Source of the DNA: an uncultured Oscillibacter sp.
Lineage (GTDB): Bacteria > Bacillota > Clostridia > Oscillospirales > Oscillospiraceae
Direction of reading: 5' to 3'
DNA length: 7,712 nucleotides
Assembly (NCBI GenBank): GCA_937884915.1
Contig: CALAAN010000020.1
Location: 1-7,712 of the forward strand
The translations under genes were made by a program, and so were the position numbers. This document shows positions 1-6,524 of the stretch, one piece after another (within the stretch, counting starts at the first letter, position 1; the number at the start of each line of letters is the position of its first letter). The notes beneath the pieces are model-generated. The model was given only the letters and a program-made list of their open reading frames with translations. It was not told where the DNA came from and searched no databases.

Positions 1-2131
1 TGATGGCGCGCGCATCCATCTTGGTGACGATACCGTCGCCCTCGGCGAGGATGACGACCTCAGAGTCCATGCAGATCTTGTGCTCCATACCGGTGCCGAC
101 GATCGGCGCCTCGGGGCGGAGCAGAGGAACGGCCTGACGCTGCATGTTCGCGCCCATCAGGGCGCGGTTCGCGTCGTCGTTCGGCAGGAACGGAATCATC
201 GCCGTCGCGATGGAGACCATCATACGCGGGGAGATATCGATATAGTCGACGCGGTCGCGGTCGACCTCGACGATCTCGTCGCGGTGGCGGCAGGTGATAC
301 GCTGGTTGACGAGGCAGCCGTTTTCATCGACAGGCTCAGCGGCCTGACCGACGATGTACTGGTCCTCGACGTCTGCGGTCATGTATTCGATCTCGTCGGT
401 CACGCGGCAGGTCTCGTGGTCGACCTTGCGGAACGGCGCTTCGATAAAGCCGTACTCGTTGATGCGGGCGTAGGTCGCGAGATACGAAATCAGGCCGATG
501 TTCGGACCTTCCGGCGTCTCGATCGGGCACATACGGCCATAGTGGCTGTAATGCACGTCTCGCACTTCCATGTTCGCGCGCTCGCGGGACAGACCGCCGG
601 GGCCCAGAGCGGAGAGACGGCGCTTGTGCGTGAGCTCGGCGAGCGGGTTCGTCTGGTCCATGAACTGGGAGAGCGGGGACGAGCCGAAGAATTCCTTGAT
701 CGCCGCGGTGACGGGGCGGATGTTGATGAGGCTCTGCGGCGTGACGATGTCGAGATCCTGGATCGTCATGCGCTCGCGGATGACGCGCTCCATACGGGAA
801 AAGCCGATGCGGAACTGGTTCTGCAGGAGTTCTCCCACGCAGCGCAGGCGGCGGTTGCCGAGGTGGTCGATATCGTCCTTATAGACGATGCCGTGCGCCA
901 GCGCGTTCATATAGTTGATGGAGGCGAGGATATCGTCGACGAGGATGTGCTTGGGGACGAGGCGGTCAGCGTTGTCGCGGATGGCCTCCTTGAGCTCTTC
1001 GCCGCTGTACTGCTCGAGCAGCTCCTTGAGCACGCTCTCGCGCACGCGCTCCTTGATGCCGCACTCGGCCAGCGGGTCGAAGTCGACAAAGCGGCTGAGG
1101 TCGACCATGTGGTTCGAGAACACGCGCATCGTGCGGCCGTCGACCTCGATGGTCACGTCGTTGACGCCGATGGCATCCATCTCGCGCGCTTCCTCGTCGG
1201 TGACGATGTGGCCGGCGTCAAACATGATCTCGCCCGTGTGCGGATCGGCGACGGGATAGACGAGCTTCTGCCCACGGATACGCGCCCACAGGGAGAGCTT
1301 CTTGTTGAACTTGTAGCGGCCGACCATGGACAGGTCATAGCGGCGCGGGTCGAAGAAGAGGTTGTTGATGAGGGTCTCGCAGGCCTCGACCGTGGGCGGC
1401 TCGCCCGGGCGCAGCTTGCGGTAGATCTCGAGCATCGCCTCTTCGTAGGTCTTGCAGGCGTCCTTTTCGAGCGTGACGGCCACGCGGTCGTCATCGCCGA
1501 ACAGCTCGAGGATCTCGGCATCGGTCTTGAAGCCGATGGCGCGCACCAGCTCGGTGATGGGGATCTTGCGGTTCTTGTCGATGCGCACCCAGAACATCTC
1601 GTTGGCGTCGGTCTCGTATTCGAGCCATGCGCCGCGGTACGGGATGACGGTGGACGTCAGCAGCGGGAGGTCGGTCTTGAGGTCGATCTCCTTGCCGTAG
1701 TAAATGCCGGGGGAACGGACGAGCTGGGAAACCACCACGCGCTCGGCGCCGTTGATGACGAACGTGCCGGACTCGGTCATGAGCGGGAAGTCGCCCATGA
1801 AGATCTCCTGCTCCTTGATCTCGCCGGTCTCCTTGTTGTAGAGGCGCACGCTCACCTTCAGGGGGGCGGCATACGTCGCGTCGCGCGCCTTGCACTCGAG
1901 CACGTCGTACTTGGGCGCTTCATCCATCTTGTAGTCGATGAAGCTCAGCTCCAGGTTGCCCGCGTAGTTCGAGATCGAGGCGACGTCGGAAAAGACTTCG
2001 CGCAGACCCGTATCGAGGAACCACTGGTACGACTTCTTCTGAAGCGCCAGCAGGTTCGGCATGTCCACGATCTCCTCGTGTCGGGCGAAATTCTTGCGAA
2101 GGGTTTTGCCATACATCTTGTCTTTGGCCAT
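1..2131 (-). CDS. rpoB: DNA-directed RNA polymerase subunit beta, N-terminal 710 codons (3' end beyond window)
   Basis: This is the beta subunit of RNA polymerase, which forms one pincer of the clamp and much of the catalytic channel, including the rifampicin pocket. Read on the minus strand, the frame is open from ATG at 2131 to the window edge. It begins MAKDKMYGKTLRKNF and continues with hallmark segments: MPNLLALQKKSYQWFLDTG, VINGAERVVVSQLVRSPG, the rifampicin region at residues 483-513, CPIETPEGPNIGLISYLA, and MGANMQRQAVPLL at residues 659-671. The catalytic C-terminal third lies outside the window. Start choice is not certain: an in-frame GTG lies four codons upstream (2143). The nearest SD-like element, AAAGG at 2145-2149, is only 1 nt from that GTG and 13 nt from the ATG. 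I prefer the ATG because the GTG spacing is too short. No frameshift is apparent. The sequence immediately upstream is not rplL, so rpoB opens its own transcription unit here. Confidence 0.98.
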   Translation of the reverse strand, partial: MAKDKMYGKTLRKNFARHEEIVDMPNLLALQKKSYQWFLDTGLREVFSDVASISNYAGNLELSFIDYKMDEAPKYDVLECKARDATYAAPLKVSVRLYNKETGEIKEQEIFMGDFPLMTESGTFVINGAERVVVSQLVRSPGIYYGKEIDLKTDLPLLTSTVIPYRGAWLEYETDANEMFWVRIDKNRKIPITELVRAIGFKTDAEILELFGDDDRVAVTLEKDACKTYEEAMLEIYRKLRPGEPPTVEACETLINNLFFDPRRYDLSMVGRYKFNKKLSLWARIRGQKLVYPVADPHTGEIMFDAGHIVTDEEAREMDAIGVNDVTIEVDGRTMRVFSNHMVDLSRFVDFDPLAECGIKERVRESVLKELLEQYSGEELKEAIRDNADRLVPKHILVDDILASINYMNALAHGIVYKDDIDHLGNRRLRCVGELLQNQFRIGFSRMERVIRERMTIQDLDIVTPQSLINIRPVTAAIKEFFGSSPLSQFMDQTNPLAELTHKRRLSALGPGGLSRERANMEVRDVHYSHYGRMCPIETPEGPNIGLISYLATYARINEYGFIEAPFRKVDHETCRVTDEIEYMTADVEDQYIVGQAAEPVDENGCLVNQRITCRHRDEIVEVDRDRVDYIDISPRMMVSIATAMIPFLPNDDANRALMGANMQRQAVPLLRPEAPIVGTGMEHKICMDSEVVILAEGDGIVTKMDARAI
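593..685 (-). other. rpoB: Rifampicin-binding cluster I region within rpoB
   Basis: Residues 483-513 of the encoded protein correspond to E. coli residues 507-537 (offset 24). The usual rifampicin-contact residues are of the sensitive type: Asp492 (E. coli D516), His502 (H526) and Ser507 (S531), with Gln489 for Q513. The one visible difference from E. coli in the first part is Pro486 at the position of Q510. From sequence alone no classical high-level resistance substitution is present. This is a comparison from memory of the E. coli numbering, not an alignment that was run. Confidence 0.85.
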
Positions 2132-2320
2132 TTTGCTCTTCACGCCTTTCTTTTCTTCAAGCCCTGTCCGCTTGAAGGAATGTATTGCGGCGGCTCATCC
2201 AGCTCGACACACCCGGCTTTGTTGTAAAACAAAGCGAACTGCATCTTGCTTTTTTTGCCGCGGTATGCTATTCTCTCGGTAATGGGTGGGGAATTTTCCT
2301 CGTCCTTTCCCGTTTATAAG
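2132..2320 (-). promoter_or_regulatory. rpoB 5' leader (about 190 nt) with two perfect hairpins
   Basis: This is the region between the predicted rpoB transcription start (about 2320) and the ATG. It holds two perfect inverted repeats. One has 8-bp arms at 2216-2223 and 2228-2235 with a 4-nt loop. The other has 8-bp arms at 2155-2162 and 2170-2177 with a 7-nt loop that reads GGACAGG in the RNA. The second ends about 23 nt before the start codon, just upstream of the SD-like AAAGG. Neither is followed by a U-run, so they are not intrinsic terminators. They could affect translation, processing or stability. I do not recognise a known riboswitch or ribosomal-protein leader. Confidence 0.5.
2246..2274 (+). 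promoter_or_regulatory. Candidate plus-strand sigma-A promoter inside the rpoB leader
   Basis: TTGCTT (2246-2251) and TATTCT (2269-2274) are separated by 17 nt, with an extended -10 TG at 2266-2267. Predicted start is near 2281. It points away from rpoB, toward the terminator at 2369-2398. Each hexamer departs from consensus by two bases or fewer, so chance is possible in this AT-rich stretch. Confidence 0.4.
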
Positions 2321-2326
2321 CGCTTT

Positions 2327-2355
2327 ATTTTACCAAATGGGTATCAAAAAGTCAA
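2327..2355 (-). promoter_or_regulatory. Sigma-A promoter of rpoB
   Basis: On the minus strand, a -35 TTGACT (2355-2350) and a -10 TAAAAT (2332-2327) are separated by exactly 17 nt. An extended -10 TG one base ahead of the hexamer adds to the match. This is the best promoter in the window and would start transcription near 2320. Its strength and its orientation toward rpoB fit a promoter for the polymerase beta gene. Confidence 0.85.
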
Positions 2356-2368
2356 GGCATTTTTTGTG

Positions 2369-2398
2369 AACATCTGCGGTTTCCGCAGATGTTTTTTT
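2369..2398 (+). terminator. Strong intrinsic terminator on the plus strand between the divergent promoters
   Basis: A perfect 11-bp stem (AACATCTGCGG at 2369-2379 with its complement at 2383-2393) carries a 3-nt TTT loop. It is followed by a T-run, T2392-T2398 in all. On the minus strand the stem is followed by TCACAAAA, so termination is directional toward the plus strand. No plus-strand gene lies upstream of it: the sequence behind it is antisense to rpoB. Confidence 0.85.
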
Positions 2399-2425
2399 GT
2401 ATGCTTCGACGGATTTTGCCGCGGA

Positions 2426-2454
2426 TTGCAATATATTTGTCGCTGTGGTATGAT
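2426..2454 (+). promoter_or_regulatory. Sigma-A promoter of the peptidase-GNAT operon
   Basis: TTGCAA (2426-2431) and TATGAT (2449-2454) are separated by 17 nt, with an extended -10 TG at 2446-2447. Predicted start is near 2461, giving a short 5' UTR of about 46 nt that includes the ribosome binding site at 2493-2499. It lies just downstream of the plus-strand terminator, so the operon is insulated from upstream transcription. Confidence 0.75.
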
Positions 2455-2506
2455 GTTTGCGTGATTTTGCGCCGCTCTGCGCGCAGACGATGAAAGGAGT
2501 TTTCCC

Positions 2507-4471
2507 ATGAAGCCCATCGCCATTGACGATTTCTGCGCCGTTCGCTCGCTCGCGAACGTGACGTTCTCCCCCAAGGGGACAAGCGCCTGCTTCACCGTGA
2601 GCCAGGCGAAAAAAGAAAAAAATTGCTACGAATCCCGCCTCTATCTTCTAAAGGATGGCCGCGTCCGCGCGCTGACCAGCGGCGGCAAGGAATCCTCGTT
2701 CTGCTACCTGGATGAAAACACGATCCTCTTCGCAGGCGACCGCGAGGGAGAAAAGGAACCATCGCTCGTGAGCCGCTTTTACAAGATCGCGCTCGACGGC
2801 GGCGAGGCCGAGCTCGCCTACACGTTTCCCATCCCCGTCTCGCAGGTCTTCCCGCTCAAAAATGGCGACCTGCTCGCCGTTGGCTCGACGTTTCCCTGCT
2901 TTGAGGAGCTCTACAAGGGCGGCAAAAAGCTCGCGAAGGCCTACTTCGACGACAAAAAGGAAAACGAGGATTACGAGGTCATTTCCCAGCTGCCCTGGTG
3001 GTGGAACGGCGGCACGTATACGCGCGGCGCGTATGAAAGCCTCTTCTACTACGACGCGAAGAAAAAGTCCCTCACCCGCCTGACGAGTGTTGGCTTCAAC
3101 GTCTCCGATGTACAGCTCGCGGAGGATCAGAAGACCGTCTATTTCTCCCTTCTCGACGTCTCCGTCCCCCGCCCCGCGCACTTCGGCGGTCAGGACCTCT
3201 ACCGCATCGACCTCGAAACGCGCCGTCAGGAGCTCGTCGTCAAGAGCCGCCCCGACTTTGTCATCGCAACGTACGCGCTCGGCAAGTCGTTCCTGCTCGT
3301 CATGGCCGCGGACGGCAAGTTCGGCATGAACACGGACTGCGACTTTTATAAACTCGACTATGAAACACTTGCCGTCGACCCCTACGCCGTCTACGGTGAG
3401 GCCATCGGCACGTCCGTCGGCTGCGACGTTCGCCACGGCGGCGGTCAGGCGTTCAAGATGGACGGCGACGTGCTGTACTTCATCTCGACGCGCTTCGACG
3501 GCGCAGGGCTCTACAAGCTCGAAGACGGCGGGGTCTCCCCTGTCCTCGTGCGCGACGGCAGCGTCGACTGCTTTGACCGCAAAAACGGCAAAATGCTCCT
3601 CTGCGCGCTCTGGGATATGAATCCGCAGGAGCTCTACGACGAGACCGGCCGCCGCGTCACGCACTTCAACGACGCTTTTCTTCGCGGCAAGTACGTTGCC
3701 CAGCCCGAACTGCTCAATTTCACTGCGGGCGACCACGAGGTGCACGGCTTCGTCCTAAAGCCGATGGGCTTTGAGACAGGTAAGAAGTATCCCGTCATCT
3801 TCGACATCCATGGCGGCCCGAAGACCGTCTACGGCCCCGTCTTCTACCACGAGATGCAGTACTGGGCCAGCCGCGGCTACTTCGTCATCTTCTGCAATCC
3901 GACCGGCTCCGACGGCCGCGGCGCGTTCATGGACATCCGCGGCAAGTACGGCACGGTGGACTTTGACGACCTGATGGCGTTCTGCGACGCGGCGCTCGAG
4001 AAGTATCCCGAGATGGACGCGGACAACCTCTTCGAGACCGGAGGCTCCTACGGCGGCTTTATGACCAACTGGATCATCGGCCACACCGACCGCTTCCGCG
4101 CCTGCGCCAGCCAGCGCTCGATCTCCAACTGGACGAGTTTCTACGGCGTGTCCGACATTGGTCCCGACTTCTCCGAGGATCAGTGCGGCTCGACCATCTG
4201 GCCGGACGTCGAAAAATTCTGGTGGCACAGCCCCATGAAATACGCCGATTGGGTCAAGACGCCGACGCTCTTCCTCCACTCGCTCGAGGACTATCGCTGC
4301 CCCGTCGATCAGGGCTATCAGATGTACTCCGCGCTGATCGCGCATGGCGTGGAGAGCAGGCTCGTCCTCTTCCGCGGCGAGAACCACGAGCTCTCCCGCA
4401 GCGGCAAGCCCAAGCACCGTATCCGCCGCTTAAATGAGATCACCGGCTGGTTCGAGCAGCACAAGGCGTAA
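2507..4471 (+). CDS. S9 family serine peptidase (prolyl oligopeptidase / acylaminoacyl-peptidase type)
   Basis: This 654-residue peptidase probably cleaves short peptides in the cytoplasm; no signal peptide or membrane segment is visible. Residues about 10-390 look like the N-terminal beta-propeller, and about 400-654 form the alpha/beta-hydrolase domain. The oxyanion-region motif HGGP starts at His435. The nucleophile is Ser514 in GGSYGGF, the family GxSxGG signature. The acid is Asp595 in LEDYRCP and the histidine is His627 in ENHE, so the triad is complete. Length is normal for bacterial S9C-type enzymes. The start follows AAAGGAG (2493-2499) by 7 nt. It is the first gene of a three-gene unit, and its stop overlaps the ribosome binding site of the next gene. 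Exact specificity (oligopeptidase, acylaminoacyl-peptidase or dipeptidyl-peptidase) cannot be told from sequence alone. Confidence 0.93.
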   Translation: MKPIAIDDFCAVRSLANVTFSPKGTSACFTVSQAKKEKNCYESRLYLLKDGRVRALTSGGKESSFCYLDENTILFAGDREGEKEPSLVSRFYKIALDGGEAELAYTFPIPVSQVFPLKNGDLLAVGSTFPCFEELYKGGKKLAKAYFDDKKENEDYEVISQLPWWWNGGTYTRGAYESLFYYDAKKKSLTRLTSVGFNVSDVQLAEDQKTVYFSLLDVSVPRPAHFGGQDLYRIDLETRRQELVVKSRPDFVIATYALGKSFLLVMAADGKFGMNTDCDFYKLDYETLAVDPYAVYGEAIGTSVGCDVRHGGGQAFKMDGDVLYFISTRFDGAGLYKLEDGGVSPVLVRDGSVDCFDRKNGKMLLCALWDMNPQELYDETGRRVTHFNDAFLRGKYVAQPELLNFTAGDHEVHGFVLKPMGFETGKKYPVIFDIHGGPKTVYGPVFYHEMQYWASRGYFVIFCNPTGSDGRGAFMDIRGKYGTVDFDDLMAFCDAALEKYPEMDADNLFETGGSYGGFMTNWIIGHTDRFRACASQRSISNWTSFYGVSDIGPDFSEDQCGSTIWPDVEKFWWHSPMKYADWVKTPTLFLHSLEDYRCPVDQGYQMYSALIAHGVESRLVLFRGENHELSRSGKPKHRIRRLNEITGWFEQHKA

Positions 4472-4480
4472 GGAGTCCCC

Positions 4481-4975
4481 ATGGAAATTCGCAAAACCGC
4501 AACAAACGATATCGACGCCGTCATGGACGTCTTCGCCGCCGCCAAGCGCTACATGAGAGCTGTCGGCAACGCCTCGCAGTGGGGCGACGACTATCCTGAC
4601 CGCGGCATCGTCGCCCACGATATCGCGCGCGGCGGCAGCTATGTGATGACAGAGCACGGCGAGGTCGTCGGCACCTTCGCCCTCATCCTCGGCGAGGACG
4701 AGAGCTACCGCGTCATCGAAGACGGCGCGTGGCGTTTGGACAAGCCCTACGGCACGATCCACCGCCTCGCCTCCAACGGAAAGGCGCGCGGCGTGTCGAG
4801 AGCCTGCTTCGACTTCTGCACCGCGCAGATCGGCTATCTGCGCGCCGACACACACGAAGAAAACCGCACGATGCAGCAGCTGCTCGAAGCGTACGGCTTT
4901 CGGAAATGCGGTATCATCCACGGTGCCGTCGACGGCGGAGAACGCATCGCGTACGACTGCATCGTGCGTATCTGA
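4481..4975 (+). CDS. GNAT family N-acetyltransferase (first of two)
   Basis: This 164-residue protein is predicted to transfer an acetyl group from acetyl-CoA to an amine; the substrate is unknown. It has the GNAT layout: an N-terminal MEIRKTATNDIDAVMDVF strand-helix start, a QW element near residues 33-34, and a central beta-strand segment with GEVVGTFALIL (60-70). The acetyl-CoA loop region IHRLASNGKARGV (93-105) is a departure from the usual R/QxxGxG/A. The C-terminal part has EENRTMQQLLEAYGF (126-140), the usual Asn-helix-GF end. It resembles a common clostridial hypothetical GNAT type with the GN(A/P)xQW and IHR(I/L)AS signatures, recalled from family knowledge. The AAGGAG site (4470-4475) overlaps the peptidase stop and lies 5 nt before ATG, so translation is probably coupled. 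Confidence 0.9.
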   Translation: MEIRKTATNDIDAVMDVFAAAKRYMRAVGNASQWGDDYPDRGIVAHDIARGGSYVMTEHGEVVGTFALILGEDESYRVIEDGAWRLDKPYGTIHRLASNGKARGVSRACFDFCTAQIGYLRADTHEENRTMQQLLEAYGFRKCGIIHGAVDGGERIAYDCIVRI

Positions 4976-5016
4976 GGCCGTTTCCGCCGAAAATTGTCAT
5001 GCAAGAGAGGTCTGTC

Positions 5017-5457
5017 ATGGAACGCAGAATTATTGACGGCGAGATCACGCTCGTCCCGTATTATCCCAACTACAAGGCGTCGCTCCCGTGGTATCAGAAC
5101 GCAGATGTCTGCAAGCAGGTCGACAACCGCGACAGCGTGTACGACTTAAAGCTGCTCAAGGCGATGTACCGCTATCTCAATGCGCGCGGCGACCTCTTTT
5201 ACATCAAGTACCGCGGCCGCCTGTGCGGCGACGTCTGTCTGCATCCGGACGGCGAGGTCAACATCGTCGTGGCGAAAGCGTTTCAAAACAAACACATCGG
5301 TAGGCGCGTCATCGCTGAGATGAAAAAGCTCGCAAGGGAGAAACAAATCCCGAAGCTACACGCGGAGATCTACTCGTTCAACACGCAGTCGCAGCGCATG
5401 TTCGAGCGTACCGGATTCCACAAGGTCAGCGACGAGCTGTACGAGCTGACGCTGTGA
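5017..5457 (+). CDS. GNAT family N-acetyltransferase (second of two, RimJ/RimL-like)
   Basis: This 146-residue acetyltransferase has an unknown substrate. The acetyl-CoA-binding motif A lies around residues 84-99, with QNKHIGRR in place of the textbook R/QxxGxG/A. The C-terminal NTQSQRMFERTGF (122-134) is the classic Asn-Ser-helix-GF end of RimJ/RimL-type GNATs. I place the start at ATG 5017, preceded by GAGAGG (5005-5010) at 6 nt. An in-frame ATG at 4999 exists but has no ribosome binding site. The same frame is open back to 4729, but that stretch overlaps the previous gene and is not coding. The gene follows the first GNAT by 41 nt on the same strand and ends 15 nt before the operon terminator. 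The two GNATs are not close copies of each other. Confidence 0.88.
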   Translation: MERRIIDGEITLVPYYPNYKASLPWYQNADVCKQVDNRDSVYDLKLLKAMYRYLNARGDLFYIKYRGRLCGDVCLHPDGEVNIVVAKAFQNKHIGRRVIAEMKKLAREKQIPKLHAEIYSFNTQSQRMFERTGFHKVSDELYELTL

Positions 5458-5472
5458 CTTGTCTTCCACAAC

Positions 5473-5506
5473 AAAAAAGCTCTCGTCGAAAGACGAGAGC
5501 TTTTTT
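5473..5506. terminator. Bidirectional intrinsic terminator between convergent operons
   Basis: A perfect 9-bp stem (GCTCTCGTC at 5479-5487 with GACGAGAGC at 5492-5500) closes a GAAA tetraloop. It is flanked by A6 (5473-5478) and T6 (5501-5506), so it carries a U-tail in either direction. It ends the plus-strand peptidase-GNAT unit, whose stop is at 5457. It also ends the minus-strand azl-cyclase unit, whose last stop is at 5519. Confidence 0.93.
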
Positions 5507-5518
5507 CTATCAGAAAGG

Positions 5519-6166
5519 TCAATCCTCGAACCACGCCACAGCGCGGATGGGTGAGCCGTCGCAGTTTTCGAGCTTGAGCGGGAAGCAGCTGAACGAAAAG
5601 AGTCCGCTGCCGCATTTGTCAAGGTCCTTGAGATTTTCGATGTTGACGATGTCCTTGCTCTTGAAGAGCTTTTTGTGGCGCGTCAGGTCCTCGTCTGCGA
5701 TGGGGTCGAGGCCGATAACGTCGAAGCCGATGCCCTTGTAGTCGCCCGCGATGATATAGTCGAGCGCCGCGTCGTCAAGGCAGGAATAATCGCCAAAGTA
5801 GGCGTCCGTGCCCCAGCGCTTGTCCCAGCCGAGGTGGAAGAGCAGAAAATCGGCATTTTCCGCATCTTTGCCGTATTGCAGGATGCGCTCGAGCGTGATG
5901 GCCTCCCCCTCGTTTAAGTCGCTGCACTCGATGACGAGCGCCTTGCCGATGAACTGCGAGGCAGGGAACGCGTCGAGCGTCGTGCGGTCGGCATAAAGGT
6001 GTGCGGGCGGGTCCATGTGCGTGCCCGTGTGGGTGTACATGGTCAGCTTGGTCTCCTTGAAGCCGTCCTTTTCATAGGTGTTCGCGCTGGCGAGGATCGG
6101 CGGCTCCGTGCCGGGATAGACCGGCATATTTTCAGAAATGGTGTGGGTCAGATCGATGACGCGCAT
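5519..6166 (-). CDS. Cyclase family protein, metal-dependent hydrolase (kynurenine formamidase-like fold)
   Basis: This 215-residue member of the cyclase/KynB superfamily contains metal-dependent hydrolases such as bacterial kynurenine formamidase. The zinc motif HxGTHxDxPxH is complete as HTGTHMDPPAH, with His46, His50, Asp52 and His56. Other family segments are the opening RVIDLTHTISENMPVYPG, a central FDVIGLDPIAD, and a C-terminal IENLKDLD followed by DGSPIRAVAW. Length fits the family (about 200-250 residues). The start at 6166 is preceded by AAGGAAG (6175-6181) at 8 nt. The frame stays open upstream to 6286, but that part overlaps azlD. It lies 31 nt downstream of azlD on the same strand and is the last gene before the shared terminator. 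Kynurenine formamidase activity is not established; the family includes several other activities. Confidence 0.88.
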   Translation of the reverse strand: MRVIDLTHTISENMPVYPGTEPPILASANTYEKDGFKETKLTMYTHTGTHMDPPAHLYADRTTLDAFPASQFIGKALVIECSDLNEGEAITLERILQYGKDAENADFLLFHLGWDKRWGTDAYFGDYSCLDDAALDYIIAGDYKGIGFDVIGLDPIADEDLTRHKKLFKSKDIVNIENLKDLDKCGSGLFSFSCFPLKLENCDGSPIRAVAWFED

Positions 6167-6197
6167 GGGAACATCTTCCTTTCTATTGAACTCAAAA

Positions 6198-6524
6198 TCA
6201 GAACACGAACTGCACCAGCAGCATATAGCACACCGTACCGCCCGCGATGGAGAGCAGCATCTGCCTCTTCCAAAGGTGCAGGGCAACCGTCACAGCGATG
6301 GCGATGAGCTCGGGCAGACCGTAGGCAAAGTGCAGCACATCGACATTGCGCAGGCAGTAGACGACGAGCATGCCGAAGATCGCGCCCGGCAGCGCCGAGC
6401 CGAGGTATTGGATGTATTTGGGCGTCGGTTTTTTCGGATTGAAGACCAGAAACGGCAGAAAGCGCGTGAGCATCGTGCCGAGCGCACAGAGGATGATGGT
6501 GATGGCCTGTTGTAAGATCGTCAT
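6198..6524 (-). CDS. azlD: AzlD family branched-chain amino acid export subunit
   Basis: This 108-residue integral membrane protein is the small partner of AzlC in two-part branched-chain amino acid exporters. About four hydrophobic segments are visible, near residues 5-28, 40-60, 67-84 and 88-107. The family signature TRFLPFLVF is at 20-28, and LPGAIFGMLVVYCLR is at 45-59. Length is typical for AzlD. Its ATG overlaps the TGA of azlC (ATGA at 6524-6521), and an AGGAGG lies within the azlC 3' end, so the two would be translationally coupled. Because azlC is broken upstream, the partner subunit is probably missing; azlD itself shows no defect. Out-of-frame termination of the broken azlC at 6558 could reduce its coupled translation. 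Confidence 0.92.
   Translation of the reverse strand: MTILQQAITIILCALGTMLTRFLPFLVFNPKKPTPKYIQYLGSALPGAIFGMLVVYCLRNVDVLHFAYGLPELIAIAVTVALHLWKRQMLLSIAGGTVCYMLLVQFVF

Larger units (their letters stand above)
2281..2398 (+). ncRNA. Candidate small RNA, antisense to the start of the rpoB leader
   Basis: The predicted transcript is about 118 nt, bounded by the candidate promoter at 2246-2274 and the strong intrinsic terminator at 2369-2398. It contains no convincing ORF with a ribosome binding site. It would be complementary to roughly the first 40 nt of the rpoB transcript (2281-2320) and would be transcribed straight across the rpoB -10 and -35. A small helix, GGGAA with TTCCC around 2290-2311, is possible near its 5' end. 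It does not match an RNA family I recognise. The terminator is much more secure than the promoter. The alternative is that the terminator simply stops stray antisense transcription before the peptidase operon. Confidence 0.3.

Noticed and set aside
80..2227. 715-codon open frame on the plus strand
   Set aside because: It lies exactly antisense to rpoB. Its composition (runs of D, V, L, A, R, H) is that of a complement of GC-rich codons, and no family motif is visible.
2216..2235. Leader hairpin considered as a transcription attenuator terminator for rpoB
   Set aside because: The 8-bp stem is followed by CGGGTGTG in the RNA direction, with no U-run, so intrinsic termination is unlikely.
2648..3745. 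365-codon open frame on the minus strand inside the peptidase gene, and a similar 220-codon frame at 3755-4417
   Set aside because: Both are antisense shadows of the S9 peptidase, which has a complete catalytic triad, promoter and ribosome binding site on the plus strand.
4729..5016. Upstream extension of the second GNAT to give a 242-residue protein
   Set aside because: The extension overlaps the first GNAT gene in another frame and reads as arginine-rich nonsense. The ribosome binding site at 5005-5010 fixes the start at 5017.
5473..5506. Possible insertion-sequence end or attachment site because of the perfect inverted repeat
   Set aside because: A GAAA tetraloop, GC stem and A6/T6 flanks between convergent stop codons are fully explained by a bidirectional terminator.
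6167..6286. Upstream extension of the cyclase to 255 residues
   Set aside because: It overlaps azlD, reads as cysteine- and serine-rich nonsense, and the AAGGAAG site supports ATG 6166.
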